NCBI GenBank assembly: GCA_015069205.1
Contig: SVIZ01000002.1
Coordinates: forward strand, 62,001-126,000
DNA length: 64,000 nt
Source: Oscillospiraceae bacterium
Lineage (GTDB): Bacteria > Bacillota > Clostridia > Saccharofermentanales > Saccharofermentanaceae
Direction of reading: 5' to 3'
A program made the position numbers and the translations under genes. How positions within the stretch are numbered: position 1 is the stretch's first letter; each line of letters opens with the position of its first letter. Below, piece after piece: positions 32,281 to 41,666 of the stretch. Under the pieces are notes generated by a model. The model did no database searches. It saw only the letters and a program-made list of their open reading frames with translations, and was not told where the DNA came from.

Positions 32281-34620
32281 TTATTCTTCCTTAAGTATCT
32301 TTACCGGCTCAAGTTTTGTGATGCCCCTGCCGCATGTGAACGCGGTGATGACGGCACACAGCATGATGAGCACTGCTGTAATTACGAACCAGATCACGTT
32401 TGTATCGAAGACGATCTGCCTGATTCCGAAGAACGAGAATACGATCAGGAACAGCTTGTTTGATACGGCAATATGCAGAATGATTCCTAGGACGATGCCG
32501 ATTGCGATGGTCGGGAGATTCGTCATGAGAGTTCTTCTGATGAGCTCACCTGATGTATAACCGAGTGCCTTTGATACACCGATGTCGGTCCTCTCGCGGA
32601 TGACCTGGGCACGTGTCAGGAGAAGCTGCGTAAGGATAACGACAAAGCACGTTGCGATTACAAAGATTACGCAGATGCCTTCCATTGCCTTGGTTACGGT
32701 CTCGATGGAAGAAGCCAAAATGTCTTCGCCAAGTGAGAATGTATAATCAGGATAATCCTTTTCCCACTGCTTCTTGATCTCTTTTGCTTTGGAGGGATCA
32801 TTAAGGAAGATCAAGGCTGTCTCATACTTGTATTCTGAGTTGAGACGCTTTGCACCTTCTTCGCTCAGAAGTGCCTTTTTACCGGTGTTGTTCATCTTCT
32901 GGTCGATGCCGCAAACAGTGTAGGGAACCGTGCCGGAATCAGTCAGTGATTTTACGTTGACGATATCGCCTAAAGTAACGTTAAGATTATCTGATTCAAC
33001 GGATGTAAGAACGATCTCGTTGCCGTTATGGGGAAGGTGGCCTTCGAGAAGATAATCATTTCTGATGTTATCCACATCGCGGAATACATCGATGCCAAGA
33101 GTTTCCGTATGATCCAGGTATGAGACCTCAACAGTTTTTAATGAAGATCTTGTGTTGACGCTCTGAACATTGGGATCATTTTTTATCTCTTCGAGAAAAT
33201 CTTCATCGCCGCCGGTGGTTGCCATAATGTCTGAGAACTCAACGCCGACTACTTTAAGCAGCATCTTGTTATCGAGTGCCCAGTTCTGGAAAAGGGCAAA
33301 ACCGATGAGTGTTGATGCGGTAAGGACTGTGACGATCAGGATAATGAAGATGCTCTTTTTCACTGCACCGAAGTTGTTCTTGCATGCAATGGCGAGTTCT
33401 AAAGGAAGGCGGCTCGTCTCGAGCGGGAAGTGGTTCTTTTTGAAGTTATGTGCCGTGATGCCGCTTCTTAAAGATTCCAGTACAGTCATCTTTTTATATG
33501 ATCTTGTAGCGATGAATGCGCCGATAAGAACCATAAGAGGGATGCCCGCGAGCGTGCTTAAAAGTGCAATAACGTTAACGCCTCCGGTACCTGACAATCC
33601 GTTTAACATGCCGGACAGGTTATTCAAGGGTGCGCTGCAGAGTATGCCTGCTGCAATACCTGCACAGGTTGCAATGATGCCGATGATCATCTGTTCTGTA
33701 ATGCATGCCAGACGAAGGCTTTTCGCGGTGTAACCTGTTGCCTGCAAAAGACCGATGTTCTGGATGTTGAGTTCGATGAAGTTTTTGATCGAGAAGTGCA
33801 TGATGATGACTGACATTATGATCAGGATGAGCGTGAATACCATGATCAGAGAACATGCGATCTTGGATACCGCAGTAGTAGCCATCTCCATGGTCTCCTT
33901 TGTGACCGTGAATGCAGACAGTTCTCCGGGGAGGGCTCTCTGGACTGCCAATTCATATTCATCGATGTCTGTGCCTGCTTTAGTATCTGCATATGCTACT
34001 ACCATGTTGCCCATCGCATCAGTATCAGCAGAGATCTGTTCGAAAACATCATGACTGACTAATGTATATACATAGCTGATGTTCATTGTTGTTGCGAAAT
34101 AAATATTCTCAACGTAGCCGGCAACTTTGAAATTATATTCCTTACCACCGATAGTGATGCAGTAGGTTTCGCCAATGCCGACAGTATAAGAGAGGTAGTA
34201 GGGCAGGATTATCTCGTCGTCACGGATGTCTTTATATTCATCCGGGAATGCATTGAGCTCGGTCTGCTGAGAGGAATCGAATATCTGAAACTCATTGGAC
34301 ATTGCATCTTCAGAACTCATGCTGCCGTAATAGTAATCTGCAGCAGTCAATATCGAAGTTATGACCTCACATTTTTCCGTGTTATCTACGGATTCGACAG
34401 CTTCTTTCATTTCTTCCGGACTTATATTGTTGACGCATACATAAAGGTCTGACGAATGGTATTTTTCCTCGCACTCTTTCATCGTCTTATCTCCGGACAA
34501 TATCAGTGAGATGCTGGAGAACATGAGGACTGCCGACAGGAAGATAAGCGCGAAAAGGATCGCGACTTCACCTTTATGTTTCTTGATGTTGTTTTTTGCT
34601 ATAAAGAATAACGGATACAT
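32281..34620 (-). CDS. ABC transporter permease, FtsX/MacB type
   Basis: A 779-residue membrane protein with two FtsX-like units. TM1 lies at about 18-42 (EVAILFALIFLSAVLMFSSISLI). A large extracytoplasmic domain follows (45-235), then three helices (about 250-375), a second pair of extracytoplasmic and membrane units, and three C-terminal helices (about 655-765) ending with GRGITKLEPVKILKEE. This fits a MacB/BceB-like permease that exports or extracts lipids, peptides or lantibiotics rather than importing nutrients. The ATPase gene is 3 bases upstream in the same operon, and the two-component pair is divergent. Confidence 0.9.
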   Translation of the reverse strand: MYPLFFIAKNNIKKHKGEVAILFALIFLSAVLMFSSISLILSGDKTMKECEEKYHSSDLYVCVNNISPEEMKEAVESVDNTEKCEVITSILTAADYYYGSMSSEDAMSNEFQIFDSSQQTELNAFPDEYKDIRDDEIILPYYLSYTVGIGETYCITIGGKEYNFKVAGYVENIYFATTMNISYVYTLVSHDVFEQISADTDAMGNMVVAYADTKAGTDIDEYELAVQRALPGELSAFTVTKETMEMATTAVSKIACSLIMVFTLILIIMSVIIMHFSIKNFIELNIQNIGLLQATGYTAKSLRLACITEQMIIGIIATCAGIAAGILCSAPLNNLSGMLNGLSGTGGVNVIALLSTLAGIPLMVLIGAFIATRSYKKMTVLESLRSGITAHNFKKNHFPLETSRLPLELAIACKNNFGAVKKSIFIILIVTVLTASTLIGFALFQNWALDNKMLLKVVGVEFSDIMATTGGDEDFLEEIKNDPNVQSVNTRSSLKTVEVSYLDHTETLGIDVFRDVDNIRNDYLLEGHLPHNGNEIVLTSVESDNLNVTLGDIVNVKSLTDSGTVPYTVCGIDQKMNNTGKKALLSEEGAKRLNSEYKYETALIFLNDPSKAKEIKKQWEKDYPDYTFSLGEDILASSIETVTKAMEGICVIFVIATCFVVILTQLLLTRAQVIRERTDIGVSKALGYTSGELIRRTLMTNLPTIAIGIVLGIILHIAVSNKLFLIVFSFFGIRQIVFDTNVIWFVITAVLIMLCAVITAFTCGRGITKLEPVKILKEE

Positions 34621-34623
34621 AAT

Positions 34624-35379
34624 TTACCACCCCATATTGCCAAGAAAATCGCGGAGTTGCTTATGACGCTCCCTGTTCTCACCATCGTAAGGATCGAGTG
34701 TTATCTCATCGCAGATGACGCCGTCCCTTAAATAGAGGATCCTGTTTCCTCTTTCTGCTGCTGCGATCGTGTGCGTTACCATTACGATGCTCTGACCTCT
34801 TTTGTTCATATCTGTGAGGACATCCAATACTGCAGTGGTATTCTGTGAGTTAAGAGCGCCTGTGGGCTCATCTGCAAAGAGGATCTCAGGTTCGTTGATG
34901 ACTGATCTTACGAGTGCGACTCTCTGCTTTTCGCCGCCGGATAACTGGTTGGGGAACTTGCCGTAGCAGTTGTCGTCGAGTCCTACCTGCTTAAGAAGTT
35001 TTTTAGCACGCTCTGCGATATCTTTTCTGTTCTTGCTCTTGAGAAGACCGGATACGATGATGTTGTCCATGACACTCATCGTGTCATTTAAGTAGTTCTG
35101 CTGGAAGACAAATCCGCAGTGTCTTCTTCTGAAGATTGCGAGCTTGTCGTTGCTGTAATCTGAGATCTCCTCGTTGCCGTATGTGATCGATCCGAGGCTC
35201 GGGCGGTCCATGCCGGAGAGTGAGTAGAGGAGTGTGCTTTTGCCTGCACCGGAATCTCCCATGATTACCGTGAAGTCGCCTTTTCTGATCTCGAGATTAA
35301 GATTCTTTAAAACATGCTGCTGAACGCTCTCGTTTGAGAATGTCTTGCAGAGGTCTGTTGCTCTGAGTATTGTTTCCAT
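34624..35379 (-). CDS. ABC transporter ATP-binding protein (MacB/LolD/BceA type)
   Basis: A 251-residue ATPase: Walker A GDSGAGKST (41-49), Q-loop FVFQQNYL, signature LSGGEKQR, Walker B ILFADEPTGALN, and the switch His in VMVTHT. The subfamily is that of FtsX-partnered exporters. AAGGGAAAG precedes the ATG. It is transcribed divergently from the response regulator at 35545 with the permease downstream, a layout typical of BceRS-BceAB-like peptide-stress modules. Confidence 0.94.
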   Translation of the reverse strand: METILRATDLCKTFSNESVQQHVLKNLNLEIRKGDFTVIMGDSGAGKSTLLYSLSGMDRPSLGSITYGNEEISDYSNDKLAIFRRRHCGFVFQQNYLNDTMSVMDNIIVSGLLKSKNRKDIAERAKKLLKQVGLDDNCYGKFPNQLSGGEKQRVALVRSVINEPEILFADEPTGALNSQNTTAVLDVLTDMNKRGQSIVMVTHTIAAAERGNRILYLRDGVICDEITLDPYDGENRERHKQLRDFLGNMGW

Positions 35380-35417
35380 TTTTCATCTTTCCCTTTCGTT
35401 TTTGGTTTGTCAGAATT

Positions 35418-35497
35418 CTTACACTGCAATCTTACGTCTCCCGGAGCAAGAATACTTTACACAGACCTTGTTCAATTCTTAACTGTTTCTTACATGA
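35418..35497. promoter_or_regulatory. Candidate response-regulator binding repeats between ABC and two-component genes
   Basis: TTCTTA occurs as direct repeats at 35476 and 35487 (11 bp apart, the normal spacing for OmpR/PhoB-type sites), and CTTAC at 35418 and 35431, in the 165-bp divergent region. They probably bind the regulator encoded at 35545. Confidence 0.45.
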
Positions 35498-35528
35498 ATA
35501 CCTGACGTATTTCGGTAACGGTCCGTTG

Positions 35529-35537
35529 TGTTATACT
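35529..35537 (+). promoter_or_regulatory. Extended -10 promoter giving a leaderless response-regulator mRNA
   Basis: TGTTATACT ends 7 bp before the ATG at 35545, so the predicted transcript start coincides with the start codon. No ribosome binding site lies upstream of the ATG. Confidence 0.55.
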
Positions 35538-35544
35538 TCGAAAT

Positions 35545-36234
35545 ATGAATTATAACTGTTTAATTATCGATGATGAAACTGATCTTTCCCGCATGACGCA
35601 GGAATACTTTGAGATGTTCGGCGTAACATGCGCTGTTGCATCCACATCTGAAGAATGCCTTACTTTTCTTAATGAGAACACGGCAGATATCTTCCTTTTG
35701 GATATCAATCTCGGCAATGAGAGCGGCTTTGCCCTTTGCAAACAGCTGCGCGAAAAGTACGACACTCCGATACTTTTCATCTCCGCGCGACAGAGCGATG
35801 ACGACGTTCTTGTTGCCCTCAACATCGGCGGCGACGACTATATAAAGAAACCTTATACATTAAGTGTTCTCCTGGCCAAGGTTAAGGTACAGCTCAAAAG
35901 ACTTGAAGCAATGAAGCAGCTGGGAGGCAATTCTGCCAAGGCTTCAGATGAGATCTTCACGATCGATTCAGCCACCATGAGCTGCACCGTTGAAGGAAGG
36001 AACGTACAGCTCAAGTCAAAAGAGTTCCAGCTCCTTTCATGCCTTTATTCGCACAGGAATACCATCGTTACCAAGGAACAGCTTTTCAATGAGGTCTGGG
36101 GAGATTCTTTCTATTCTGACAGCACGCTTAACGTGCACATCCGCCGCCTCCGTGAGAAGATCGAGTCTGATCCCAACGAACCGCGATTCATAAAGACGGT
36201 CTGGGGCACCGGGTACATCCTGGAGACGCATTAA
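35545..36234 (+). CDS. OmpR-family response regulator
   Basis: A 229-residue two-component regulator. The receiver domain has the acidic pair in LIIDDETD, the phospho-acceptor Asp53 in LLDINLG, and the conserved Lys in YIKKPYT. The C-terminal winged helix (about 130-229) has LKSKEFQLLSCLYSHRNTIV and HIRRLREKIESD. No Shine-Dalgarno sequence precedes the ATG. The next gene (the sensor kinase) overlaps its stop by one base. It probably regulates the divergent ABC operon. Confidence 0.95.
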   Translation: MNYNCLIIDDETDLSRMTQEYFEMFGVTCAVASTSEECLTFLNENTADIFLLDINLGNESGFALCKQLREKYDTPILFISARQSDDDVLVALNIGGDDYIKKPYTLSVLLAKVKVQLKRLEAMKQLGGNSAKASDEIFTIDSATMSCTVEGRNVQLKSKEFQLLSCLYSHRNTIVTKEQLFNEVWGDSFYSDSTLNVHIRRLREKIESDPNEPRFIKTVWGTGYILETH

Positions 36235-37481
36235 TGAAGATCAGGATAATCGCGATCCTCTATACAATAGTGATCCTCATCTGCGGTATTGTTCTGTGGA
36301 ACAAGATCGACAAAGGTTCATCTTATTCCATAGACATGCTTGACCTCAACACAAAGCGTGATGAGATAGAGTCAAAGCTTTTGGAAGGAAGTGATATCCC
36401 ATCTCTCGAGAACGAATACAACTGCAGGATCGTTCTTGTATCTAATGATGACTACGAGTCAATGAATAACTACTTCATCAAGGAAGGGATGTCTGTTTTC
36501 GACTACTTTGAAGACGGAGTCATCGCAGGTAAGATCGCGTTCAATGCGAGGGCGGAAGAGTTTGCCGCGAGGACCAGGGAAGCCAAGATTCAGATGTTCT
36601 GGGTGCTCGGTTCGGTCTATGCCGCAGGCATTTTGCTGCTGCTGCTCATTTGGTATTTCTATATAAGACCTTTCAATAAACTTTCTGATTTTGCTGCGAG
36701 CGTATCTAAAGGCAATCTCAACGTTCCTCTTAACATGGACAGGCATAACTACTTTGGTGCATTCACTGAATCTTTCGACCGCATGAGAGAAGAACTCAAG
36801 CTCTCAGCTGAGCGCGAAGCTGCAGCAAACAGGAGTAAACAGGAACTCGTTGCGGAGATCTCCCACGACATAAAGACTCCTGTCGCTACTATAAAAGCGA
36901 CATGCGAAGTAATGGAGATCAAGTATAAAGAAGACGACATCCGGGAGAAAGTATCGGTCATCAAGTCGAAGGCTACATCGGTTGAACACCTCATCGACAA
37001 CATGTTCCGTGCAACTCTTGATGACCTCGACGAGCTCAAGGTCACGCCTCGTGAAGAGAGCTCACTGATAATTGAAGACATGCTTGCAGGCCTCAGATTT
37101 TACGGCACGGTTGAGCAGAAAGGTTCTGTTCCCGAATGCCTTATCCTTGTTGATAAACTGAGGCTTGAACAGGTAATAGACAACATCGCCGGTAACTCAT
37201 TTAAGTATGCGGGCACTACTCTCGAAGTGGAATACAAATCCGATCCGGATAACATCCATGTGATCTTATCTGACAGAGGTCCCGGCGTTCCCGAGAAAGA
37301 ACTTGCCATGCTGACAACCAAGTTCTACCGTGGTTCGGAAGCAGCCGGATCAGGCAAGGACGGCAGCGGCTTAGGTCTTTATCTCGCATCAAGATTCATG
37401 GAGAAGATGGGCGGCGGACTCGACTTAAAGAACCGTGAAGGCGGCGGATTTACTGCTGAGATAGTGATAAAAAAGGTGTAA
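36234..37481 (+). CDS. Sensor histidine kinase
   Basis: A 415-residue membrane kinase. TM1 is at 5-22 (IIAILYTIVILICGIVLW), an extracytoplasmic domain at 25-118, TM2 at about 121-144 (MFWVLGSVYAAGILLLLLIW), and a HAMP linker follows. The H-box is AEISHDIKTPVATI with His211; the N-box is QVIDNIAGNSFKYAG; G-boxes are DRGPGVPEKEL and GSGLGLYLASRF. The 90-residue external loop means it could sense its own ligand, unlike the short-loop BceS kinases. Cotranscribed with the regulator. Confidence 0.94.
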   Translation: MKIRIIAILYTIVILICGIVLWNKIDKGSSYSIDMLDLNTKRDEIESKLLEGSDIPSLENEYNCRIVLVSNDDYESMNNYFIKEGMSVFDYFEDGVIAGKIAFNARAEEFAARTREAKIQMFWVLGSVYAAGILLLLLIWYFYIRPFNKLSDFAASVSKGNLNVPLNMDRHNYFGAFTESFDRMREELKLSAEREAAANRSKQELVAEISHDIKTPVATIKATCEVMEIKYKEDDIREKVSVIKSKATSVEHLIDNMFRATLDDLDELKVTPREESSLIIEDMLAGLRFYGTVEQKGSVPECLILVDKLRLEQVIDNIAGNSFKYAGTTLEVEYKSDPDNIHVILSDRGPGVPEKELAMLTTKFYRGSEAAGSGKDGSGLGLYLASRFMEKMGGGLDLKNREGGGFTAEIVIKKV

Positions 37482-37486
37482 CGGAT

Positions 37487-38320
37487 ATGAATGACACACT
37501 CTATGTTTCTGATCTTGACGGCACTCTGATGAGGAATAATGAGAAGCTGTCTGAATATACGGTCAAGACTTTGAATGAGCTTCTGAGGCAGGGTCTGCCA
37601 TTCACTTTTGCTACCGCGAGATCAATCGAGAGTGCCAGGGTCATCACGGGAGAACTGGAGATAAAACTTCCCGTAATAACCAGAAACGGTGCCGTCCTGG
37701 CCGATAACAAAACGGGAAAGCATCTTCAAAAATCCGTTTTTACAAAAGAGGAAGTGGAACTTTTGAAGCAGATGCTTCCGGAGCTCCCGTCATGCGGTTT
37801 TATGTCCTGTTTTCTGGATGACATAATGATCCGCACATACATGCCGGCAGATCACACGGAAGGTCTCAAAGGCTATATCGATTACTATAAAGATGATCCG
37901 TCCATGGTAAAGGCAGATAACATTGACGAGATGTTCCAGGGAGCTCCCGGCTACGTTACCATGATCGGTGCCCGTGAGCACATAGCACCTTTGTATGAAA
38001 AGGTTAAGCAGTATAAAGGATGGGAAAGCCTGTTTCAAAAGGACACATACAGGGAAGAATTCTGGCTTGAGATCTGCCCTCAAAACTGTACGAAAGCAAA
38101 GTCGATCCTGAAAGTTAAAGAGCAATTGGGATATGAAAAGCTCGTTGTTTTCGGAGATTCGCTAAATGACATATCCATGTTCAAGATAGCTGACGAAGCT
38201 TATGCGGTCGCAAACGCAATGGAAGAACTTAAAGCATTCGCCACTGGTGTTATCGGCACAAATGAAGAAGATTCAGTGGTTGAATTTCTGAAGGAAAGAT
38301 TTAATAACCCATCTCTTTGA
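37487..38320 (+). CDS. HAD-superfamily Cof-type phosphatase
   Basis: A 277-residue hydrolase of the Cof/YidA subgroup, which dephosphorylates sugar phosphates, FMN or similar compounds. Motif I is VSDLDGTL (Asp nucleophile near residues 9-11), motif II is in TFATARS, and motif IV is VFGDSLNDISMF. The cap domain (about 85-190) is type C2. It starts 5 bases after the kinase stop, so it may be in that operon. Its 3' end overlaps the convergent lipase-like gene by 20 bases. Confidence 0.92.
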   Translation: MNDTLYVSDLDGTLMRNNEKLSEYTVKTLNELLRQGLPFTFATARSIESARVITGELEIKLPVITRNGAVLADNKTGKHLQKSVFTKEEVELLKQMLPELPSCGFMSCFLDDIMIRTYMPADHTEGLKGYIDYYKDDPSMVKADNIDEMFQGAPGYVTMIGAREHIAPLYEKVKQYKGWESLFQKDTYREEFWLEICPQNCTKAKSILKVKEQLGYEKLVVFGDSLNDISMFKIADEAYAVANAMEELKAFATGVIGTNEEDSVVEFLKERFNNPSL

Positions 38321-39125
38321 GTTCTTTCACGATGTCCACATAGAAGTTCGTGATGTCCGTAACTTCGTCTTCTGAAGTGGCAGCACGTGAAGTAAATCTT
38401 CTGCGTCTGATGTCAACTACATCAGCATGTGAGACGCCTCTGTAAGAAGGTGTCGTGTGCACGCCTTTGAAGTTCTCCCACTTGGCGGAATCTACCGATA
38501 CCATGCCGTCGTTCTCACCGTCGAATCTTCTGATGACGGGATAGGTGATACAGAACACGGGATCAGAAAACGAACCCTTGCACTTGAATGCGTAGCTCTG
38601 GCAGTAGATGTTGTCGGGAGCAGGGTTATCAATATTGAACTGCTCTGCTGTCCTGGTAGTGAAAAGATCGAAGCAGTCGTAGCTGTCAGGATTCTTGTCG
38701 CCTAAGATCTTCATCCAGACGTCCGTGCCCCATGCGGCAGTCTTCACCATCCACTTTGGAGCTTTCATAAGAAAGTCTACTGTCTTTGAACCGTGGTGCG
38801 GAGTGTCGATCGTGGTGACCGATGCGACCTTGTCTGCATAGCCGTGATTGATGAGATATCTTGCTTCAAGTCCGCCTTTGGAATGGGCGAGGATATTGAC
38901 CTTCTCGGCACCGGTCTTTGCAAGGACTTCGTCTAAGCTTTTAGCGATTATGTCTGCGTTGCTCTCAACGGAACCTACGGAATCCTGATGTCCGAAAAAG
39001 ACTTTAGCACCATGGGACTCCAGTCTCTTGGGAACTCTGCCCCAATAGCACAGATGCTTTCTGTCGCGGAATCCCATTCCGTGAACCATAAGTAATGGAT
39101 ATTTTAAACTGCAATCGTTGCTCAT
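38301..39125 (-). CDS. Lipase-like alpha/beta hydrolase
   Basis: A 274-residue alpha/beta-hydrolase similar to bacterial triacylglycerol lipases of the LipA/family I type. The oxyanion-hole motif is VHGMGF (about 14-19); the nucleophile elbow is AHSKGG (Ser near 82), a variant of GxSxG with Ala first. Candidate acid and His are in DGENDGMVSVDS and GVSHADVVDI. No signal peptide is visible, so it is probably intracellular. The 5' end of the mRNA has a hairpin next to the ribosome binding site. The 3' end overlaps the HAD gene. Confidence 0.88.
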   Translation of the reverse strand: MSNDCSLKYPLLMVHGMGFRDRKHLCYWGRVPKRLESHGAKVFFGHQDSVGSVESNADIIAKSLDEVLAKTGAEKVNILAHSKGGLEARYLINHGYADKVASVTTIDTPHHGSKTVDFLMKAPKWMVKTAAWGTDVWMKILGDKNPDSYDCFDLFTTRTAEQFNIDNPAPDNIYCQSYAFKCKGSFSDPVFCITYPVIRRFDGENDGMVSVDSAKWENFKGVHTTPSYRGVSHADVVDIRRRRFTSRAATSEDEVTDITNFYVDIVKELKEMGY

Positions 39126-39133
39126 ATAATCTT

Positions 39134-39160
39134 CTCCCTAAGGTTTCCGACCTTAAGGGG
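39134..39160 (-). other. 5'-UTR hairpin overlapping the lipase ribosome binding site
   Basis: On the minus strand TAAGGT (39155-39150) pairs with ACCTTA (39144-39139) across CGGAA, and flanking CTCCC/GGGAG can extend the stem over the GGGAG ribosome binding site. The predicted transcript start (near 39154) would place this hairpin at the very 5' end. Confidence 0.5.
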
Positions 39161-39189
39161 AGTATAACGCGGTATTATACATTGTTCAA
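39161..39189 (-). promoter_or_regulatory. Promoter of the lipase-like gene
   Basis: On the minus strand TTGAAC (39189-39184), a 17-bp spacer, TATACT (39166-39161). Confidence 0.7.
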
Positions 39190-39239
39190 TACTGAACTTA
39201 GATTAAGAGCACCTTTTCCTCAGAATTGCCACAGAGTGA

Positions 39240-40439
39240 TCAGGATACGGATGCCTGACGCTTTTCGCGCCAGAGCTTTAAAGCAACGAAAGCAATAGCG
39301 AGGCCAATGCCTGTAACGATGACGCTTACGGTCAGCATGAAATCAACACCCTTGATGTCGAGAAGACGGCCGCAGACGAGGCTTGAGAAAACACCGCCCA
39401 AAGTGATCGAGCAGTTGATATAGGCCTGGCCTTTAACCTGGTCAAGACGTGCCATGGTCCGGTTGACGAAGTATGCGCCGGCGGGGATGAAGACTGCATA
39501 TGCAAACATCTGGAAAGCCTGGCTGATATATACGACAGCCATATTGGGCGCAATGAGCATCAGGAGATGCTTGATGAAGAATGCGATGCCCGAGATGAGA
39601 AGGAGATTCTTTACCGAGATTTTCTTCATTATCTTATTGATCAGGGCCATTGTGGGGAGTTCTAGGAATGCGGCGCAGCTGACGGCGATACCCATCTGGG
39701 TCTCGGTTCCGCCCAAGGGAGTGATGACCTGGATCATGTAGTCGTTGATCGCGTTGTGGGCAAAGAAGAAGCACACGGCACCGAGCACGAATAGCATAAA
39801 GGACGGATATGTCTTGATGAAGCTTATGAGATTGTTGTGCGCCGTCTCTGTTTTCGCTGCGGGCGCAGTCTTAACTTCAGGCTTTTTGAAGAAGAATAAA
39901 ACGACCAGCGCTATGGACAGGAAAATAATGTCCAGGATCATGAGGATGTTGACGCCGAACCATCCGATCGCCTTGCCGGTGAAGATCGATGTAATCGCAA
40001 ATCCGCATGAGCCGAGGCCCCTTGCAAGACCGTAGTAGATGTTGCATCCTGCTGCTTCATATTCGAAATACATTGCGGTGATGATCGGCTGATAGACCAT
40101 CTGAACCATATAGATAAGAGCGAATATTATGAATATCACCACTATGCCGTTCTTGATCAACAGAAGAAGTACGGAACCTATAAGCAGGAGCGCCGTCGAT
40201 GCCATTGAGACGTTACGGTTTGTGAGTTTGCCCTGTTTGTCGATGAGACCTGCCACGATCGGCTGGAAGATGACGGACAGGATGTTTGCGAGCGCAAGGG
40301 TGATTCCGATAAGTGTGTTGGAGAAATCCTTTTCGAGAAGGAAAACTGATGCATAAGCATGTATGCCGCTATAGACGGCAAAGTATGTCGCATTGATGAT
40401 GATGTATCTTAAAGTCCAGAATTTTTTGCCCGATGACAT
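39240..40439 (-). CDS. MFS transporter
   Basis: A 399-residue, 12-helix major facilitator protein. The N-terminal half (YIIINATYFAVYSGIHAYASV, LAGLIDKQGKL-type loop 2-3) resembles the LacY/nucleoside-symporter-like MFS_1_like group. The start is at 40439 because GGAAGG lies 6 bp before that ATG; an upstream in-frame Met at 40484 lacks a site. It has no tight operon partner; the substrate is unknown (sugar, nucleoside or aromatic acid are typical for the group). Confidence 0.88.
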   Translation of the reverse strand: MSSGKKFWTLRYIIINATYFAVYSGIHAYASVFLLEKDFSNTLIGITLALANILSVIFQPIVAGLIDKQGKLTNRNVSMASTALLLIGSVLLLLIKNGIVVIFIIFALIYMVQMVYQPIITAMYFEYEAAGCNIYYGLARGLGSCGFAITSIFTGKAIGWFGVNILMILDIIFLSIALVVLFFFKKPEVKTAPAAKTETAHNNLISFIKTYPSFMLFVLGAVCFFFAHNAINDYMIQVITPLGGTETQMGIAVSCAAFLELPTMALINKIMKKISVKNLLLISGIAFFIKHLLMLIAPNMAVVYISQAFQMFAYAVFIPAGAYFVNRTMARLDQVKGQAYINCSITLGGVFSSLVCGRLLDIKGVDFMLTVSVIVTGIGLAIAFVALKLWREKRQASVS

Positions 40440-40536
40440 AACGTACCTTCCGTTGTTTCCTGATCGATATGCAAATGCTAACATATATGCGGAATTATAC
40501 TAATTAGACTTGTTGGAAAATTATCAAGGAGATTGC

Positions 40537-41571
40537 ATGGAATATCTGAGTTATATATATGAATTTATCTCAAATCCGATTCTGGATGTGCTGATGGGAC
40601 TGGCCGGTCTGATCCTGGTATCAGGAATATTTCTTTTGTACCAGATGGCTTTGGCGAAGGCATTTTGCGCCAAAATGACAGATATTGAAGTGTTCGGGTT
40701 CAAATATTCCAGGAACAGTGCAGGCAAGTGGGAATACAGGGGACACAGGGTCAAGCTTGCCTTCTCAGGAGTCTCCGCCATTGATATAGAGAATCACCCT
40801 GAGATCGACGGCGATAAGATGATCCAAAAGGATAAGTCGCACATGCTGGTTACTAGTCTTCTGACCACCATCACAGGTCTTGGCATTTCCGCCGGCTGCA
40901 TTATCCGGTCGTTTACCATCTACTATGCTTTCCCGGCATCTGTGGTATTCCTCACGGGTTTCTGGGTCCTGCTGTTTACGGTCGGAAGACTCATTCTGGT
41001 CTTATCGACCATGACAAAGATCTACTCGAAAAACTCTCTGGGCAGCTATCAGATGAGGGCAATATCTCTTTTGAGATCAGGCGTTCCTTACGAAAAGCTC
41101 GACCTCAAATCCGTCAGGGAATTAAACCTTAAAAAAGTATGGGAAACAGAACGCAAAATGTATTTCCCTGTCTATTTTCAGTATCTCGATGCCTGCGGTT
41201 TTTACGACAGGATGCCTGAGGCAGTCGATGATGTTGAGAGGATACTTAATGCCGCAGCGGTAAGCAAGGCAGATATCGGCGTTTACATGAACCTCATCTA
41301 CTACTATTCCTATCACCGCCCGACACCTTCAGCGGCGAAGGAATACTATCACAGGATAATTAATGATGTCGAAAAGGACACGGACCCGAATACGATGAGG
41401 ATCAGGGGATTCTATGAGCTTAACTGTTTTGGCGATCCGGTTAAGGCGAGGGAACTTTCAATGAAGGCTTTGGAAGGACTCGATACCATCTCCATACCCG
41501 TTGAAAGGGAGTACGAGAGAAAATGTATTGCCAAACTAAACAATGCAATAGATAACTTTAATCACGTTTAA
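40537..41571 (+). CDS. Membrane protein with TPR-like C-terminal part, function unknown
   Basis: A 344-residue protein. An N-terminal helix (about 17-37, VLMGLAGLILVSGIFLLYQM) is followed by a soluble stretch containing FGFKYSRNSAGKWEYRGHRV and IENHPEIDGDKMI. Two more helices lie at about 113-165. The C-terminal 170 residues are helical with TPR-like spacing (KEYYHRIINDVEKD, KARELSMKALEGL). The ATG at 40537 is chosen by AAGGAG 6 bp upstream; the reading frame also runs from a TTG at 40510. It precedes the exosortase locus but is separated by a promoter, so a link is not certain. Confidence 0.78.
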   Translation: MEYLSYIYEFISNPILDVLMGLAGLILVSGIFLLYQMALAKAFCAKMTDIEVFGFKYSRNSAGKWEYRGHRVKLAFSGVSAIDIENHPEIDGDKMIQKDKSHMLVTSLLTTITGLGISAGCIIRSFTIYYAFPASVVFLTGFWVLLFTVGRLILVLSTMTKIYSKNSLGSYQMRAISLLRSGVPYEKLDLKSVRELNLKKVWETERKMYFPVYFQYLDACGFYDRMPEAVDDVERILNAAAVSKADIGVYMNLIYYYSYHRPTPSAAKEYYHRIINDVEKDTDPNTMRIRGFYELNCFGDPVKARELSMKALEGLDTISIPVEREYERKCIAKLNNAIDNFNHV

Positions 41572-41633
41572 TGTATATTTGCCAAAACATTTAATATTTT
41601 CTTCACAAAGTTGCCACATTTTACATTTTGGCA

Positions 41634-41642
41634 TGTTATAAT
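41634..41642 (+). promoter_or_regulatory. Extended -10 promoter of the XrtG locus
   Basis: TGTTATAAT, 25 bp before the start codon of the substrate gene; the -35 is poor. No terminator is visible between this and 40537-41571. Confidence 0.6.
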
Positions 41643-41666
41643 TCAGCCATTAAATTGGAGGCGACA

